Part shown: piece after piece, positions 31,961 to 41,000 of the stretch
Layout: each line of letters begins with the position of its first letter
Numbering within the stretch: the first letter of the stretch is position 1
NCBI RefSeq assembly: GCF_039545135.1
Contig: NZ_BAABRU010000029.1
Span: forward strand, 1 to 42,699
Reading direction: 5' to 3'
DNA length: 42,699 nt
Origin: Herpetosiphon gulosus
GTDB taxonomy: Bacteria > Chloroflexota > Chloroflexia > Chloroflexales > Herpetosiphonaceae
Notes under the pieces: generated by a model
The model's database searches: none
Told to the model about the DNA's origin: nothing
Seen by the model: the letters and a program-made list of their open reading frames with translations, nothing else
Made by a program: the position numbers and the translations under genes

Positions 31961-32644
31961 ATGATTCAACTGAAAACGAAGGCCTTGCAAAAACAACTGA
32001 GGTACAGCCTCAATCGCCTTGATCCCATTCAGGATGCTCAGGAAACCGCACTCTGGAGCGATTATGAGATGATTGGGCGGTGTTATTACTATCTGCGTGA
32101 TGAACGAGCGACCGAGTACCTCCAGCAGGCTGCGGTGTTGCTTGTGCAACGACAGAGCCGTACAATTGAGCCGCGTACATCACATGCGCTGTTTACAAAC
32201 GCTGCATCCTGGTTCGCTGCCGCTAATCTCTATCGCTTGGTCGGTGATGCAACTTCGATGCGTGCCTGTTTGGCCTCTGTACGAGCGGTAGAATCCTCTC
32301 CACTATGGAAGGATTGGCCAAAGCCGCTCGAAGGGTATTGGGATCTGCTGGCATTAGCCGCCCTGATGGACGGCGATGCACCGCAAGCGTTGATCTATGA
32401 TGCCAAGATTGCGGCGTTGCCGCAGCGTGAAGATCCCGATCGCCCATGGTCGGGACGGTTAGCGGAAGCCATCGTCCACGCTGATGCGTCGGCGATTCGG
32501 GCAATTGGCGATGAACTCCATGGCATCTTGACGCGCTATCATGGCAAGCCGTGGGATACGACCTACCTCAATCTCTGGGATTGGTACGCGTTGACCGATC
32601 AGATGGCCGCAGAGGTGGAGCGTGCTGCTGTGCCAGCAGCATAG
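31961..32644 (+). CDS. Probable immunity protein for the nuclease toxin
   Basis: This 227-residue, almost wholly helical protein starts at ATG 31961 after AAAAAGGGATAG. It has no signal peptide and no membrane segment, as expected for a cytosolic inhibitor. Aromatic and acidic residues are frequent (ALWSDYEMIGRCYYYL, SPLWKDWPKPLEGYWDLL, PWDTTYLNLWDWYALTDQM). The pattern reminds me of helical immunity families of the Imm49 kind, but I cannot confirm that. It is the only gene directly behind the toxin on the same strand, which is the usual place for immunity genes. The function is inferred from position and character. Confidence 0.6.
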   Translation: MIQLKTKALQKQLRYSLNRLDPIQDAQETALWSDYEMIGRCYYYLRDERATEYLQQAAVLLVQRQSRTIEPRTSHALFTNAASWFAAANLYRLVGDATSMRACLASVRAVESSPLWKDWPKPLEGYWDLLALAALMDGDAPQALIYDAKIAALPQREDPDRPWSGRLAEAIVHADASAIRAIGDELHGILTRYHGKPWDTTYLNLWDWYALTDQMAAEVERAAVPAA

Positions 32645-32861
32645 GGCGATGATGAGGACAAAAACCACGCGCGGGCCGAGTGGGGTAATGCCCGTGCGCG
32701 GTCGCCAGAATCCAACATACCATACCAGATTCCACCCATGAGTATCGCCGATGTCGCAACCCCGTGCAACATCCATATCCCCCATGCAGGGGATTTTTCA
32801 GGCCCATGCCAGAAATGGCCTGTGTGTGGCTCTGGATAGCGTAATCACAGAGGAGGCGATC

Positions 32862-33092
32862 ATGCAGAAACATGAAGCATTGGCCCAAATTGAAGTGATC
32901 ATTGACGATCTGTCGAATGGTGAACTCTTTAACGCGGTGGGCGAAGTGGGCTATTTGTTGCTTCGCGAGGCCTTGGAAGTCGTTCGACTGGCCTTGCAGG
33001 GGCGCATCCCGCCAAGCGAAGCCCATCAGCATGTGTTGCTCGATATCATTAATCAGCAATTGACCAGTCCGCCAGATGAACACCGAAATTAA
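32862..33092 (+). CDS. Small helical hypothetical protein
   Basis: This 76-residue protein starts at ATG 32862, with AGAGGAGG directly upstream at good spacing. The longer frame from 32751 has no ribosome site and reads poorly. The protein is helical and acidic (LAQIEVIIDDLSNGELFNAVGEVGYLLLREALEVVRLAL). It could be a second, small immunity-like or regulatory protein behind the toxin cassette, or unrelated. 217 nt separate it from the putative immunity gene. Confidence 0.55.
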   Translation: MQKHEALAQIEVIIDDLSNGELFNAVGEVGYLLLREALEVVRLALQGRIPPSEAHQHVLLDIINQQLTSPPDEHRN

Positions 33093-33172
33093 CGAGGGCG
33101 CGGAGAGGAGGGAGGATCAGGGATTGACTGATTTGGTATAATGGGCACAGCTTGAACAGCAATCTTTCATGG

Positions 33173-33278
33173 TTGACATAAAAATAGTGCTGGTGTTCAA
33201 TTTCACACGGAATGGCTTGCAATGATGCGCGGATTGCGCTCCACAAGCAGGCTCATTTGCAAAAGTGGACACAAGAGA
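33173..33278 (+). promoter_or_regulatory. CRISPR leader with promoter
   Basis: TTGACA at 33173-33178 and TTCAAT at 33196-33201 are 17 bp apart, upstream of the first repeat, in the more AT-rich stretch preceding the array. The orientation agrees with the repeats, whose conserved ATTGAAAC end and degenerate last copy both point to transcription along the plus strand. Confidence 0.55.
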
Positions 33279-33530
33279 CTTGGAATGGCCTTAATCCCCG
33301 TGAGAGGATTGAAACCCACGAATCGGCTCCGCCCCAATTGTTGGAAGCGTTGACTTGGAATGGCCTTAATCCCCGTGAGAGGATTGAAACTCAACCGACA
33401 ACATATTTCGTGGACAACTAATCTCTTGGAATGGCCTTAATCCCCGTGAGAGGATTGAAACATGATCGTGGTCGTTTCGCCGAACAGGGTGGTCGTGCTC
33501 TTGGAATGGCCTTAATCCCCGCGAGAGGAT
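33279..33530 (+). CRISPR. CRISPR array, four repeats and three spacers, no cas genes
   Basis: Three identical 37-nt repeats (33279-33315, 33354-33390, 33425-33461) begin CTTGGAATGGCC and end GAGGATTGAAAC. A fourth (33500-33530) has one substitution and loses its last six bases. The spacers are 38, 34 and 38 nt (33316-33353, 33391-33424, 33462-33499) and unrelated to each other. The ATTGAAAC end is typical of type I and III systems. The degenerate copy marks the leader-distal end. No cas gene lies in the window, so processing and interference would depend on Cas proteins encoded elsewhere in the cell. A strong terminator follows. Confidence 0.95.
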
Positions 33531-33540
33531 CATCATCAAT

Positions 33541-33570
33541 AAACCAGCGCCTCCCACGACGCTGGTTTTT
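33541..33570 (+). terminator. Rho-independent terminator after the CRISPR array
   Basis: AAACCAGCG (33541-33549) pairs perfectly with CGCTGGTTT (33560-33568) around a 10-nt loop, and the T-run extends through 33570 followed by ATT. It would end the pre-crRNA. Confidence 0.88.
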
Positions 33571-33574
33571 ATTG

Positions 33575-33602
33575 TGTCCAGTATCCCTCACGAGCGTGGA
33601 CA
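33575..33602 (+). repeat. Copy of the GTCCAGTATCCCTCACGA leader element
   Basis: TGTCCA ... TGGACA (6-bp inverted ends) encloses the core GTATCCCTCACGA. The same core precedes the zinc-ribbon genes. Here no such gene follows, so it is an orphan copy, and the next gene starts 80 nt downstream. Confidence 0.7.
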
Positions 33603-33683
33603 CCAATCCACCACTTGTCGAAACGACCCGCCATGGCGTATCATCAGGCCTACCCGAGGGATGATGCACGCCGGAGGTGATGG

Positions 33684-34106
33684 ATGAATCAGGATATCCT
33701 TGCGCAAACGTTGCGGGCAATTCAGGGGGAACGTGTCCATGGCGGCTTCGATACGAGCCATGATTGGGTTGATCGACTGGTCGCCGACGCAGGTGAGGAG
33801 CAGTTAGCTGAGCGTCTTGATGCCGTCATTCCGCTTACGTGGCCATGGGAAGTCGTGGCGGATTTATTTGCGATCCTTATCTGGCAAACGAGCGACAATG
33901 GCGCAGCCCTATCGGACACAACCGATGACTGGTTGCGTGCGGGCACGAACCTGCGGCGCATCCAGATTGCGCTGCACCTTGATGTCTATCCGTTTCACGA
34001 TCGCGCTGAAATGGTTCAGGTGCTGGAAGGCATTGCCCAGCGCTTTCCCGAAGTCGCTGATCGGTGCACGGACTTAATCACTAGCCGTAAGTGCTCGAAG
34101 GAATGA
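33684..34106 (+). CDS. Hypothetical protein, first of a three-gene set
   Basis: This 140-residue protein starts at ATG 33684 after CGGAGGTGATGG. It is helical and acidic, with several Trp (DTSHDWVDRLV, VIPLTWPWEVVADLFAILIWQ, DDWLRAGTNLRRIQIALHLDVYPF). It has no membrane segment strong enough to call, no signal peptide and no catalytic motif. Its stop overlaps the next gene's start by ATGA, so the two proteins probably act together. The set lies immediately after the CRISPR array. The function is unknown. Confidence 0.65.
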   Translation: MNQDILAQTLRAIQGERVHGGFDTSHDWVDRLVADAGEEQLAERLDAVIPLTWPWEVVADLFAILIWQTSDNGAALSDTTDDWLRAGTNLRRIQIALHLDVYPFHDRAEMVQVLEGIAQRFPEVADRCTDLITSRKCSKE

Positions 34107-35944
34107 ACCGCATGCCCACCAACCCTCCATTCACTGATTGGCCACCGCACATTGCCGATCGCTTGGAGCTTGCCGATTCCATCGTATCGTTGACGCAATC
34201 GCGGCTTGCGGAATGGCCTGCTGCTGCGCCGTTGGCCCCGTATGAGGCTGGCGATCTGCTGGATTTACTGCGCGAGGGGATGGAAGTGTGGGAGCAGGTC
34301 GCGGTAGCGCTGGAAATGATTGCGATGGGGTTTCCCCCATCGGGTGTCATCGTGTTGGCCAATCTGGTGTTTGCCCAAGAACGGGTCGCGGCGCAGCTTC
34401 AGCCCGCACGCTGGAAGGATACGCTGGCCCCAATCGTTGCCCAGGTGATCAGGATTCAGCCCGTAACGGGCGACATGGCGGTGACGCTGCGGGAGCAGGC
34501 AACGACCCTCGTATCCGGACTGGGAGCCGCTGCCGCAACGCTCGATGCAATGGTGCGTGACCGCTGGAATAGCCACCAAGCACAGCAAGCCGAGCAGGCA
34601 TTGCGCGATCTGAAACGCTTGGCCGATGATTTAACCGCCCTGATGTCCCCGATTCCACTCGCGCCCGTCGCTCCATGGCCTGCTGACTGGTGGGTGCTCA
34701 CCCCCGACGGCCCTGCCAGTCTTGATAGCATTTTGATGCACGCCCGTGAAATGCAGACGATGTTGATCCAGCACATGCGCCTAATTCAGGTGGCGCGGCG
34801 CTCGTCATTGCGTGCATCACGGATTCCCCAATATCAACGAGTGGCGATTGAAGGCTTTGATGCGCTACGGCAGGTGCGGATCGTGCAGCATGTGGTGGCA
34901 TTTGTGATCAATCGCACCTTGCACGAGTGTCCGGTGATCCTGCCTGTGCCCATCGAGGCCGGACTGGCGTGGGCGATCAGTGGTGACGACTTGGCGATGC
35001 TTGAAGCCCAGCGGGCGGTGGTGCTGGCCAAGCCTGACGATGCACAACCGTGGTTGGCGCTGCTTGGAGTGTTGGCCGAGGGGGTGCAGCATGCGCTCGA
35101 TGAGTACGACGCGATTGATGACACCCAGCTTGGGTTACTCACCGAAGGCTGGGAGGATGTCGATGCCGCGTTGGGGCGGCTGGTGCATGGAGCCGCTGCG
35201 CCGCCGCGCCCGATCATGCCGTGGGATACCGAACGGACTGCTGTGCGGGCGATGCAGCAAACCCTACGGCAGCATGCGGCGCAGGTTGTGTATCCCGGCC
35301 AAAAAGCATCAAAACGCCGGAATGGGCCGCGTGGGAACATCACCCGAGAATGGGAAACCTGTTTTGACCTGATTCAGGAGGCGATTCGCCAACACCACGC
35401 ACCGACGATCTTTCGGGCAGGGGTATTGCAGCAGGTGGCGCAGCTCATCCAGCGGCAGGAATCCCCCACGCCGGAATCCTTACGGGAACGCTGGATTGGC
35501 CGCGTCTGGTGGGCGTGGAATCACCGCGATACGGAATATCTCTTCCGCGAGGCCGTGCATGCCTCGATGGAATCGGCAGGGTATGGCGTTGCCCATGACC
35601 CAGCACCGAGTCCGCAATCGAATAGTTATCTGGCCACCGCTGCCGCACTTGGTGAGGCATTGCGCACCGCCAGTTTGGCCGAGGAGCGGTTGTGGCGCTT
35701 GGGGATTGACCCGCGCCCATGGGTTGCGGCGGCGAATCAGGTTTATGGTGCCGTGGATGCCGCCAATCCGCATACCCCCGCGACGGTGTGTTGTGATTGT
35801 GGCCAGCCGTTTACCGAACGCTGGTCGTCGATCCAATGCAAATCCTGTGGCAAGCGTGACTGGCATAGCGATGCGATTGCCTTTCGTGAAGAATGGGGCG
35901 GAGTGCAGGGCGCGACCATCGACATATCACCGGAAGGAATCTGA
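34103..35944 (+). CDS. Large helical protein with C-terminal zinc ribbon
   Basis: This 613-residue protein starts at ATG 34103, overlapping the previous stop (ATG 34112 is also possible). Residues 1-560 are nearly all helical, with repeated amphipathic segments (LLDLLREGMEVWEQVAVALEMIA, AATLDAMVRDRWNSHQAQQAEQALRDLKRLADDLTALM). The C-terminus has a four-Cys zinc ribbon (VCCDCGQPF ... IQCKSCGKRDW, about 567-592). I know no family with this layout. The ribbon suggests contact with nucleic acid and the helical body a scaffold. It is the central gene of a tightly packed three-gene set (33684-36195). Confidence 0.65.
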   Translation: MNRMPTNPPFTDWPPHIADRLELADSIVSLTQSRLAEWPAAAPLAPYEAGDLLDLLREGMEVWEQVAVALEMIAMGFPPSGVIVLANLVFAQERVAAQLQPARWKDTLAPIVAQVIRIQPVTGDMAVTLREQATTLVSGLGAAAATLDAMVRDRWNSHQAQQAEQALRDLKRLADDLTALMSPIPLAPVAPWPADWWVLTPDGPASLDSILMHAREMQTMLIQHMRLIQVARRSSLRASRIPQYQRVAIEGFDALRQVRIVQHVVAFVINRTLHECPVILPVPIEAGLAWAISGDDLAMLEAQRAVVLAKPDDAQPWLALLGVLAEGVQHALDEYDAIDDTQLGLLTEGWEDVDAALGRLVHGAAAPPRPIMPWDTERTAVRAMQQTLRQHAAQVVYPGQKASKRRNGPRGNITREWETCFDLIQEAIRQHHAPTIFRAGVLQQVAQLIQRQESPTPESLRERWIGRVWWAWNHRDTEYLFREAVHASMESAGYGVAHDPAPSPQSNSYLATAAALGEALRTASLAEERLWRLGIDPRPWVAAANQVYGAVDAANPHTPATVCCDCGQPFTERWSSIQCKSCGKRDWHSDAIAFREEWGGVQGATIDISPEGI

Positions 35945-35946
35945 CC

Positions 35947-36195
35947 ATGCCGATGCTCAAGGCCTTATTGGATGCAGGGATGACGGTGGAGGAGGCGTAT
36001 CGGGCGGTGTGTAAGGAGATAACCCCCGCCATGCTGGCCAATTTGCGCTGGATGCAGCAGCATCGGCCCGATCAAGTGGCGCACTATGCCGCCGAATGGG
36101 AACGGGCTGGGTTTCCGCCGCCATGGGCTGCGCTGCTTGATGGATGGGATGGGGCAGTACCCACCGTGGGTGGAGCGGATGAACCCATCCTATAA
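35947..36195 (+). CDS. Small hypothetical protein, third of the set
   Basis: This 82-residue protein starts at ATG 35947, two bases after the preceding stop, with GGAAGGA 9 nt upstream inside the previous gene. It has a helical N-terminus (MLKALLDAGMTVEEAYRAVCKEITPAMLANLRWMQQH) and a Trp/Pro-rich second half (AEWERAGFPPPWAALLDGWDG). Its tight coupling to the 613-residue protein suggests a subunit or regulator. No family is recognised. Confidence 0.6.
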   Translation: MPMLKALLDAGMTVEEAYRAVCKEITPAMLANLRWMQQHRPDQVAHYAAEWERAGFPPPWAALLDGWDGAVPTVGGADEPIL

Positions 36196-36201
36196 GCGAT
36201 T

Positions 36202-36226
36202 TCCAGCATCGTGAGGGATACTGGAC
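36202..36226 (-). repeat. Copy of the GTCCAGTATCCCTCACGAT leader element, minus strand
   Basis: Read on the minus strand: GTCCAGTATCCCTCACGAT then GCTGGA. It begins 7 nt after the stop of the preceding gene and points back toward it, with no zinc-ribbon gene downstream in that direction. It is an orphan copy. Confidence 0.65.
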
Positions 36227-36298
36227 AAAACTCTTTATTTGCCTGGATAGCCAATCATGGCGTATCATCAAACAGCAGCACACGACGAGGACACAACG

Positions 36299-37144
36299 AT
36301 GGCCGATGGCAGACAGAAGAATGGCGGGAAACGCAGTGGGGCAGGCCGCAAGCCCAGTTTGAGTCCCTTGGCATCAGTTCGCTTGCGTGATCCTGACCTT
36401 CAAGCCAAGTTGGCTGCCGTGACCCGCCACGAGCGCGAAGTCTCACACGACCCAACCATTAGTCAAGAACGGCTGATTGGGATGCTGATTGAAGAAGCCC
36501 ACCGCGAGATGGTGGCATTTCAGTCCACAACCACGCCAATGATTGATTCTCCGAGGAATCAATTCAGTGTAGCGAATCGCCCCGCCGTTGCCACGATGGC
36601 CTATCAACTTGTCATAACGATTGAAGAGGTCACGCCGCGTATTTGGCGGCGACTGGTGGTGACGAGCGACACGACCTTGGCGCAGCTGCACACCTATCTC
36701 CAAATCGCCTTCGAGTGGGGCGACTATCATCTGCATGAATTTCGGCTGCATGGCAATGAATGCGACGAGGCAATGACGTTGGACCAGCTTGGGGTGCGGC
36801 ATGGCGATTTATTTGATTATATTTATGATTTCAGCGATTACTGGCTGCACGCCATCGCCATTGAGGATTGTACGCCGATGAATCCCCGCGCACGGTATCC
36901 CCGCTGTACGGGCGGCGCACAACCTGGACCCGAAGAAGATTCAGGCGGAGCGTATGCCTATTCCCAAAAACTGGCACGATCACGGCGGGCCAAGGCGGCG
37001 GCGAAGAAGCGCACGAACAACGCCGGAGGAACGAGCACGGCCAAGAAAAAGCGCTCGACAAGTGTGCGGACATTCAGTCAAGCCACCGTCAATCGGCGAT
37101 TGGCAGCCTTTTGCGCGGGCGATCCGTTCTACGCAGGTGCGTGA
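36299..37144 (+). CDS. Plasmid pRiA4b ORF-3 family protein, copy 2
   Basis: This 281-residue protein starts at ATG 36299 with GAGGA upstream; the in-frame ATG at 36257 has none. A basic N-terminus (GGKRSGAGRKPSLSP) precedes the family domain: YQLVITIEEVTPRIWRRLVV, TLAQLHTYLQIAFEWGDYHLHEF, DYIYDFSDYWLHAI, RYPRCTGGAQPGPEEDSGGAYAY. A Lys/Arg-rich insert (residues 223-258) separates this from the conserved end. Codons for IDSPRNQF, just before the domain, are formed by a small palindromic element (36542-36563) also seen at 37144 and 37927, so an element has been accepted in frame. The GDGWEH of copy 1 is SDYWLH here. Confidence 0.85.
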   Translation: MADGRQKNGGKRSGAGRKPSLSPLASVRLRDPDLQAKLAAVTRHEREVSHDPTISQERLIGMLIEEAHREMVAFQSTTTPMIDSPRNQFSVANRPAVATMAYQLVITIEEVTPRIWRRLVVTSDTTLAQLHTYLQIAFEWGDYHLHEFRLHGNECDEAMTLDQLGVRHGDLFDYIYDFSDYWLHAIAIEDCTPMNPRARYPRCTGGAQPGPEEDSGGAYAYSQKLARSRRAKAAAKKRTNNAGGTSTAKKKRSTSVRTFSQATVNRRLAAFCAGDPFYAGA

Positions 37145-37165
37145 TTGATTCGGCGAGGAATCAAT
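37144..37165. repeat. ATTGATTC-N6-GAATCAAT palindromic element
   Basis: A perfect 8-bp stem around GGCGAG, starting on the last base of the pRiA4b stop codon. The same palindrome with TCCGAG as loop is at 36542-36563 inside that gene, and an imperfect copy is at 37927-37948. All three share the sequence CGAGGAATCAATT. Confidence 0.7.
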
Positions 37166-37293
37166 TCGGGCATTGGCCAAGCGGGGGATGTGAGCGCGGC
37201 AGCCCAGCTGGTGTGCTGAATGGGCATTGTATGGCTATTTTATTCTGTCCTATGTCTTGCAAGACATTAGAAATATTTATTGAAAGCGTGGGA

Positions 37294-37578
37294 TTAACCT
37301 TTGCGTGGTCGGCCTCGGCGTACCACAATTCCCGCAGCGGCGCGTTCCGCCTGCTTGGCTTTTCGCTTGGCGGCCTTCTGTTCACGATCAGCCACGAATC
37401 GCGCCTCGGCTTGGCATGCCTCGGAACAAAAGCGTGGTGCATTGCCAGGATAGCGATACACGGTCGTTTGGGTGTGGCAAAAGGCACACACGAGATCGTA
37501 GCGTTTTAAGGGCACATCGCGGGTGTAGCCGCGCACCTGAACCCGTTTGGTTGGATGGTCATCATCATGGTCGCTCAT
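37294..37578 (-). CDS. Small zinc-ribbon basic protein, short family member
   Basis: This 94-residue protein has the zinc site C-x2-C-x16-C-x3-C (CAFCHTQT ... RFCSEAC), identical in spacing to that of the 247-residue protein encoded at 14943, and YPGNAPRFC matches YPGRTPTLC. A long basic helix follows (ADREQKAAKRKAKQAERAAAG, RRGRPRKG). The N-terminus is acidic and His-rich (MSDHDDDHPTKR). Small size, zinc site and AT-hook-like RGRPRKG end suggest DNA binding. The gene is on the opposite strand to its neighbours and has its own promoter. Confidence 0.75.
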   Translation of the reverse strand: MSDHDDDHPTKRVQVRGYTRDVPLKRYDLVCAFCHTQTTVYRYPGNAPRFCSEACQAEARFVADREQKAAKRKAKQAERAAAGIVVRRGRPRKG

Positions 37579-37595
37579 AAATACGGTCTCCTGTC

Positions 37596-37639
37596 TTGGA
37601 AGATACTGGATTATAGTCGATTATCCTAGGCATGATCAA
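37596..37639 (-). promoter_or_regulatory. Promoter and leader element of the short zinc-ribbon gene
   Basis: On the minus strand, TTGATC (37639-37634) and TATAAT (37615-37610) are separated by 18 bp. They are followed at the expected start by TCCAGTATCTTCC, a diverged copy of the element found before the other zinc-ribbon genes, and by AGGAGA before the start codon. Confidence 0.7.
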
Positions 37640-37861
37640 TCGACGATTAACGGTTGTGCTCGATCACTGGCTAAAAAGACACAGCGCCGAAGCGATGATT
37701 GATTTGGCGTGCAATCAATCGTTTTGTTGCTGAACAGGCCCAAAGGTCTGCATGGCTTTAATATGTTCTTCTATCGTGCAAGACAGAGGAATATATTGTT
37801 TACGAGCGATAGAAAAAGGACATGACGAGCGCGAGCGCATGGCAGCTAGCAGCGGTTCCGG

Positions 37862-37927
37862 CAGGCGACCGTGCATCGATGATTGGCGGCGTTGTGTGCG
37901 GATGATCCGTGGTATGCGAGCGCATGA
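37862..37927 (+). pseudogene. Fragment of a third pRiA4b gene (3' end only)
   Basis: In one frame this reads QATVHR, a TGA (37880-37882), then LAALCADDPWYASA and a stop at 37925-37927. It matches the last residues of the protein encoded at 36299 (QATVNRRLAAFCAGDPFYAGA) with CGA changed to TGA. The palindromic element at 37927-37948 follows at the same distance as in the intact gene, so gene end and element were copied together. The rest of the gene is absent. Confidence 0.75.
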
Positions 37928-38055
37928 TTGAATAAGCGAGGAATCAATTTGGGGCGATTTTTGGCTATGTATCTGGCAGAATGCGGCATCATCGCTACCA
38001 TTCCTCGTTAGGCCATGATACGATAGCATCGTGTTGTTAGCCGAGGAGCCACCCC

Positions 38056-41000
38056 ATGAGTCAACCCAACACCCTCACCCTCGAATGTACTCCCGCCGCT
38101 GCCGATTCGCCCGATCTTGCCCACTGGACTTTGCGCTTTCATCAACTGACAGCTAGCGGAAGCCTGCCCAAACTGCCCACCAAACAGCAACGGATCGATT
38201 TGCGCTGGTATTTTGAGGAGTACCTGCAATGGCCATTTTTAGAGTTTCGCCAGCGTGCGGCAGCCATTGAAGCTGAATTGGTGACGCTTGGTAAAACCCT
38301 GTTTAAGGCTATTTTCAAATCGAGCGCCGATGCCGCCGAAATCTATGCCGAATGGATGCAGGGCGATGCGGGCGTTCCAACGCTGCAAATTTTGAGCCTG
38401 ATTCCCGCCGTGCTGAGTGTGCCGTGGGAGTTGCTGCACGATGATTTTGGCTTTTTGAACCAACGGCGGCGCAATCCGGTCGCGATCTATCGCACCGTTG
38501 CAACCGTTCGCTCGCACATGATGGCGCAGCAGATTGCGATGCCGTTGCGGATTCTGGTGGTCGTAGCACGGCCTGATGATCAAGGGTTTCTTGATCCCCG
38601 CACATCAGCCCAAACCATTTTTGCGGAATTGCAGCAACTAGAAAACGACCAAAAACTCAAGCCTGGCATGATTGAGCTGGAGTTCTTGCGTCCACCAACC
38701 TACGATCAGCTGGCGCGGCGTTTGCAAGATGCCACCAAACCGGTGCATGTGTTGCATTTTGATGGTCATGGTGGTTTTCCCACAAGCCGCCAAACCAGCC
38801 AACAAGACTCGCTCTATAAATCGGCGGATGTGCCGCAAGGGATTTTGGCCTTTGAAAACGCCAATTATCAGGGTGATGATGTTAAAGCCAGCCGCTTTGC
38901 GGCGCTGTTGAATGACACGGGCGTGCGCTTGGTGTTGCTGGATGCCTGCCAAACCAGCGTGATGGATACCAGCACCAGCGATGATGCTGAGTATCAAAAG
39001 CAGCAGGCGTTGAGCAGTGTGGCAACTCAGTTGTTGACGGCGGGTGTGCCAGCGGTGGTGGCGATGAGTGCCAGCGTGTTGCCGATAACCACGGCGATCT
39101 TTTTTGGCGAATTCTATGGTTTGATCGCCAAGGGTGAGCCAGTGCCGGTGGCGTTGGAGCGCGCACGCCAAGCCTTGCAAAGCCAACCCGTGCGCTTGCA
39201 CCTTGCCCGCAATTCCGAACACCCCGCCGATCCCATCAGTTTGGCCGATTGGTGGATGCCGCATTTTTATCAGCAGGTCGCGATCAATCTCACTCCAACG
39301 GGTAAACCACGCCGTCCCAAGCCTGCCAAGCTGTCGGGCTTTGTGGAAAACCCACTGCAACGCCCGTTTGTGGGCCGCGCCAAGGAACTGTTGCAGATGG
39401 AACGAGCCTTGCTCAACGGCAAAATTGTTTTGTTGTATGGCTTTGGCGGCATTGGCAAAACCCGCCTTGCCAGCGAAGCCGCCGCCTGGCTAACCCAAAC
39501 CAATCTCTATCACGGCGCATTGCTGCTCTCGTTTGAACATGGTGGCAGCCAAATCGCCTTGCTGAGCGCGATTGCCCGCCATTATGAGTTGCCCGAAATC
39601 GATTCGCACGATTTGCAAGCAGCCTTGCAGCGCTTCAAACCGCATTTACGCAGCAAGCCGCTGCTGATTATTGCCGATAATTTGGAGAGTATTTTGCCCA
39701 ACGCGGGCAATGCCGAGCTGCATGTGTTGGATGCGAACGAACGCCACGCCTTGTGGGATTGTGTGCTGGGCTTGCGGCAAGCAGGCGCAGGTATCATGTT
39801 GACCTGCCGTGATTACGATTTGCAGGATAGTCGCTTGGAGCAAGGCCCCTTCACGCATTTGGTGGCCATGCGCGGCTTGGATGCCCCCGCAGCCTACCGC
39901 TTTGCCACGACCTTGCTCGATGATTTGGCGATTGATCGGCGGCGTGCGCCCAAACCGCAACTCAGCACCCTCTTGACGCGGCTCGATCATCACCCACTGG
40001 CCATGGGTTTGACCCTACGGGCCTTGCGCGACCCCAACCTGAGCATCGAGCAACTCTTGAACGACTATAGCAGCGCCTTGGGGCAATTCACCGATGAAGC
40101 CAGCCCCAACCAACGCCATAGCTCGCTCGAAGCCTCGCTCACCTACTCGCTGCAACGGCTCAGCCCAGACCAACGCGAGTGGCTGGCGCGGCTGGCCCCA
40201 TTTGAAGGCGGCGCATTAGAACCATACCTCTTAGAAATCACTGAGATTCCAGCCGAGCAATGGCCGCAACTCCGCGCTGCCCTTGAGCATGCCGCATTAA
40301 TTGTGCCTGTGGCAATTGAACATATTATCGTGCCATTTTTGCGTTTTCACCCAACCCTCACGCCCTATCTGCGCCAGCAGCACCCTACTAGCCCTGAGCT
40401 AGAGCAACGCTTTGCCGTGCGGTATTACCAGGTATCACACTATTGCTATCAGCAAGATCGCCAAAACCCTCAAGTAATCCGTGCCTTGGTGCGCTATGAA
40501 CTGCCCAACCTGCAACGGGCAATCCAAGGGTTATTGAGCCTCAAGGAGATTAATGCTGCAGTAGATATGGCTGATAACCTCAATAAGTTTTATAACAATT
40601 TTGGCATGCAACGCGAGCGCAATCTGCTTAATCAACAGCTTGCCCAGCATATGGTGGTCAACGAACAGCTTTCGGCAGCCGAATATCTGCATGAATCAGG
40701 GCTTGGTGATGCGGACTATAGCCAAGGTCGCTATGATCAAGCATTGCAACGCTTTGGGCAGCTTGTAGCCCGCATTGAGCAGCAGCCAGCCGATCAGCCG
40801 CGTGGCGTTGGCTCCTATCAGCATTGTCTAACGCTTACCCGCATTGGGCGTTGTTTACACAGGCTAGGCCAACCGGCGCAAGCCCAAGGGTTTCAGCAGC
40901 AAGCATTAACTATGCTTGAGCACTTGCATAGTCAAGCACCAGATAACACATATCTTCGTCAAAAATCCAATTGCTTGATTGATCTTGCCGATTGCCACCG

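Noticed and set aside
33575-33602. The TGTCCA...TGGACA element after the CRISPR array as a fifth repeat or a terminator
   Set aside because: It does not match the CRISPR repeat and lacks a T-run. It belongs to the leader-element family found at 14911 and elsewhere.
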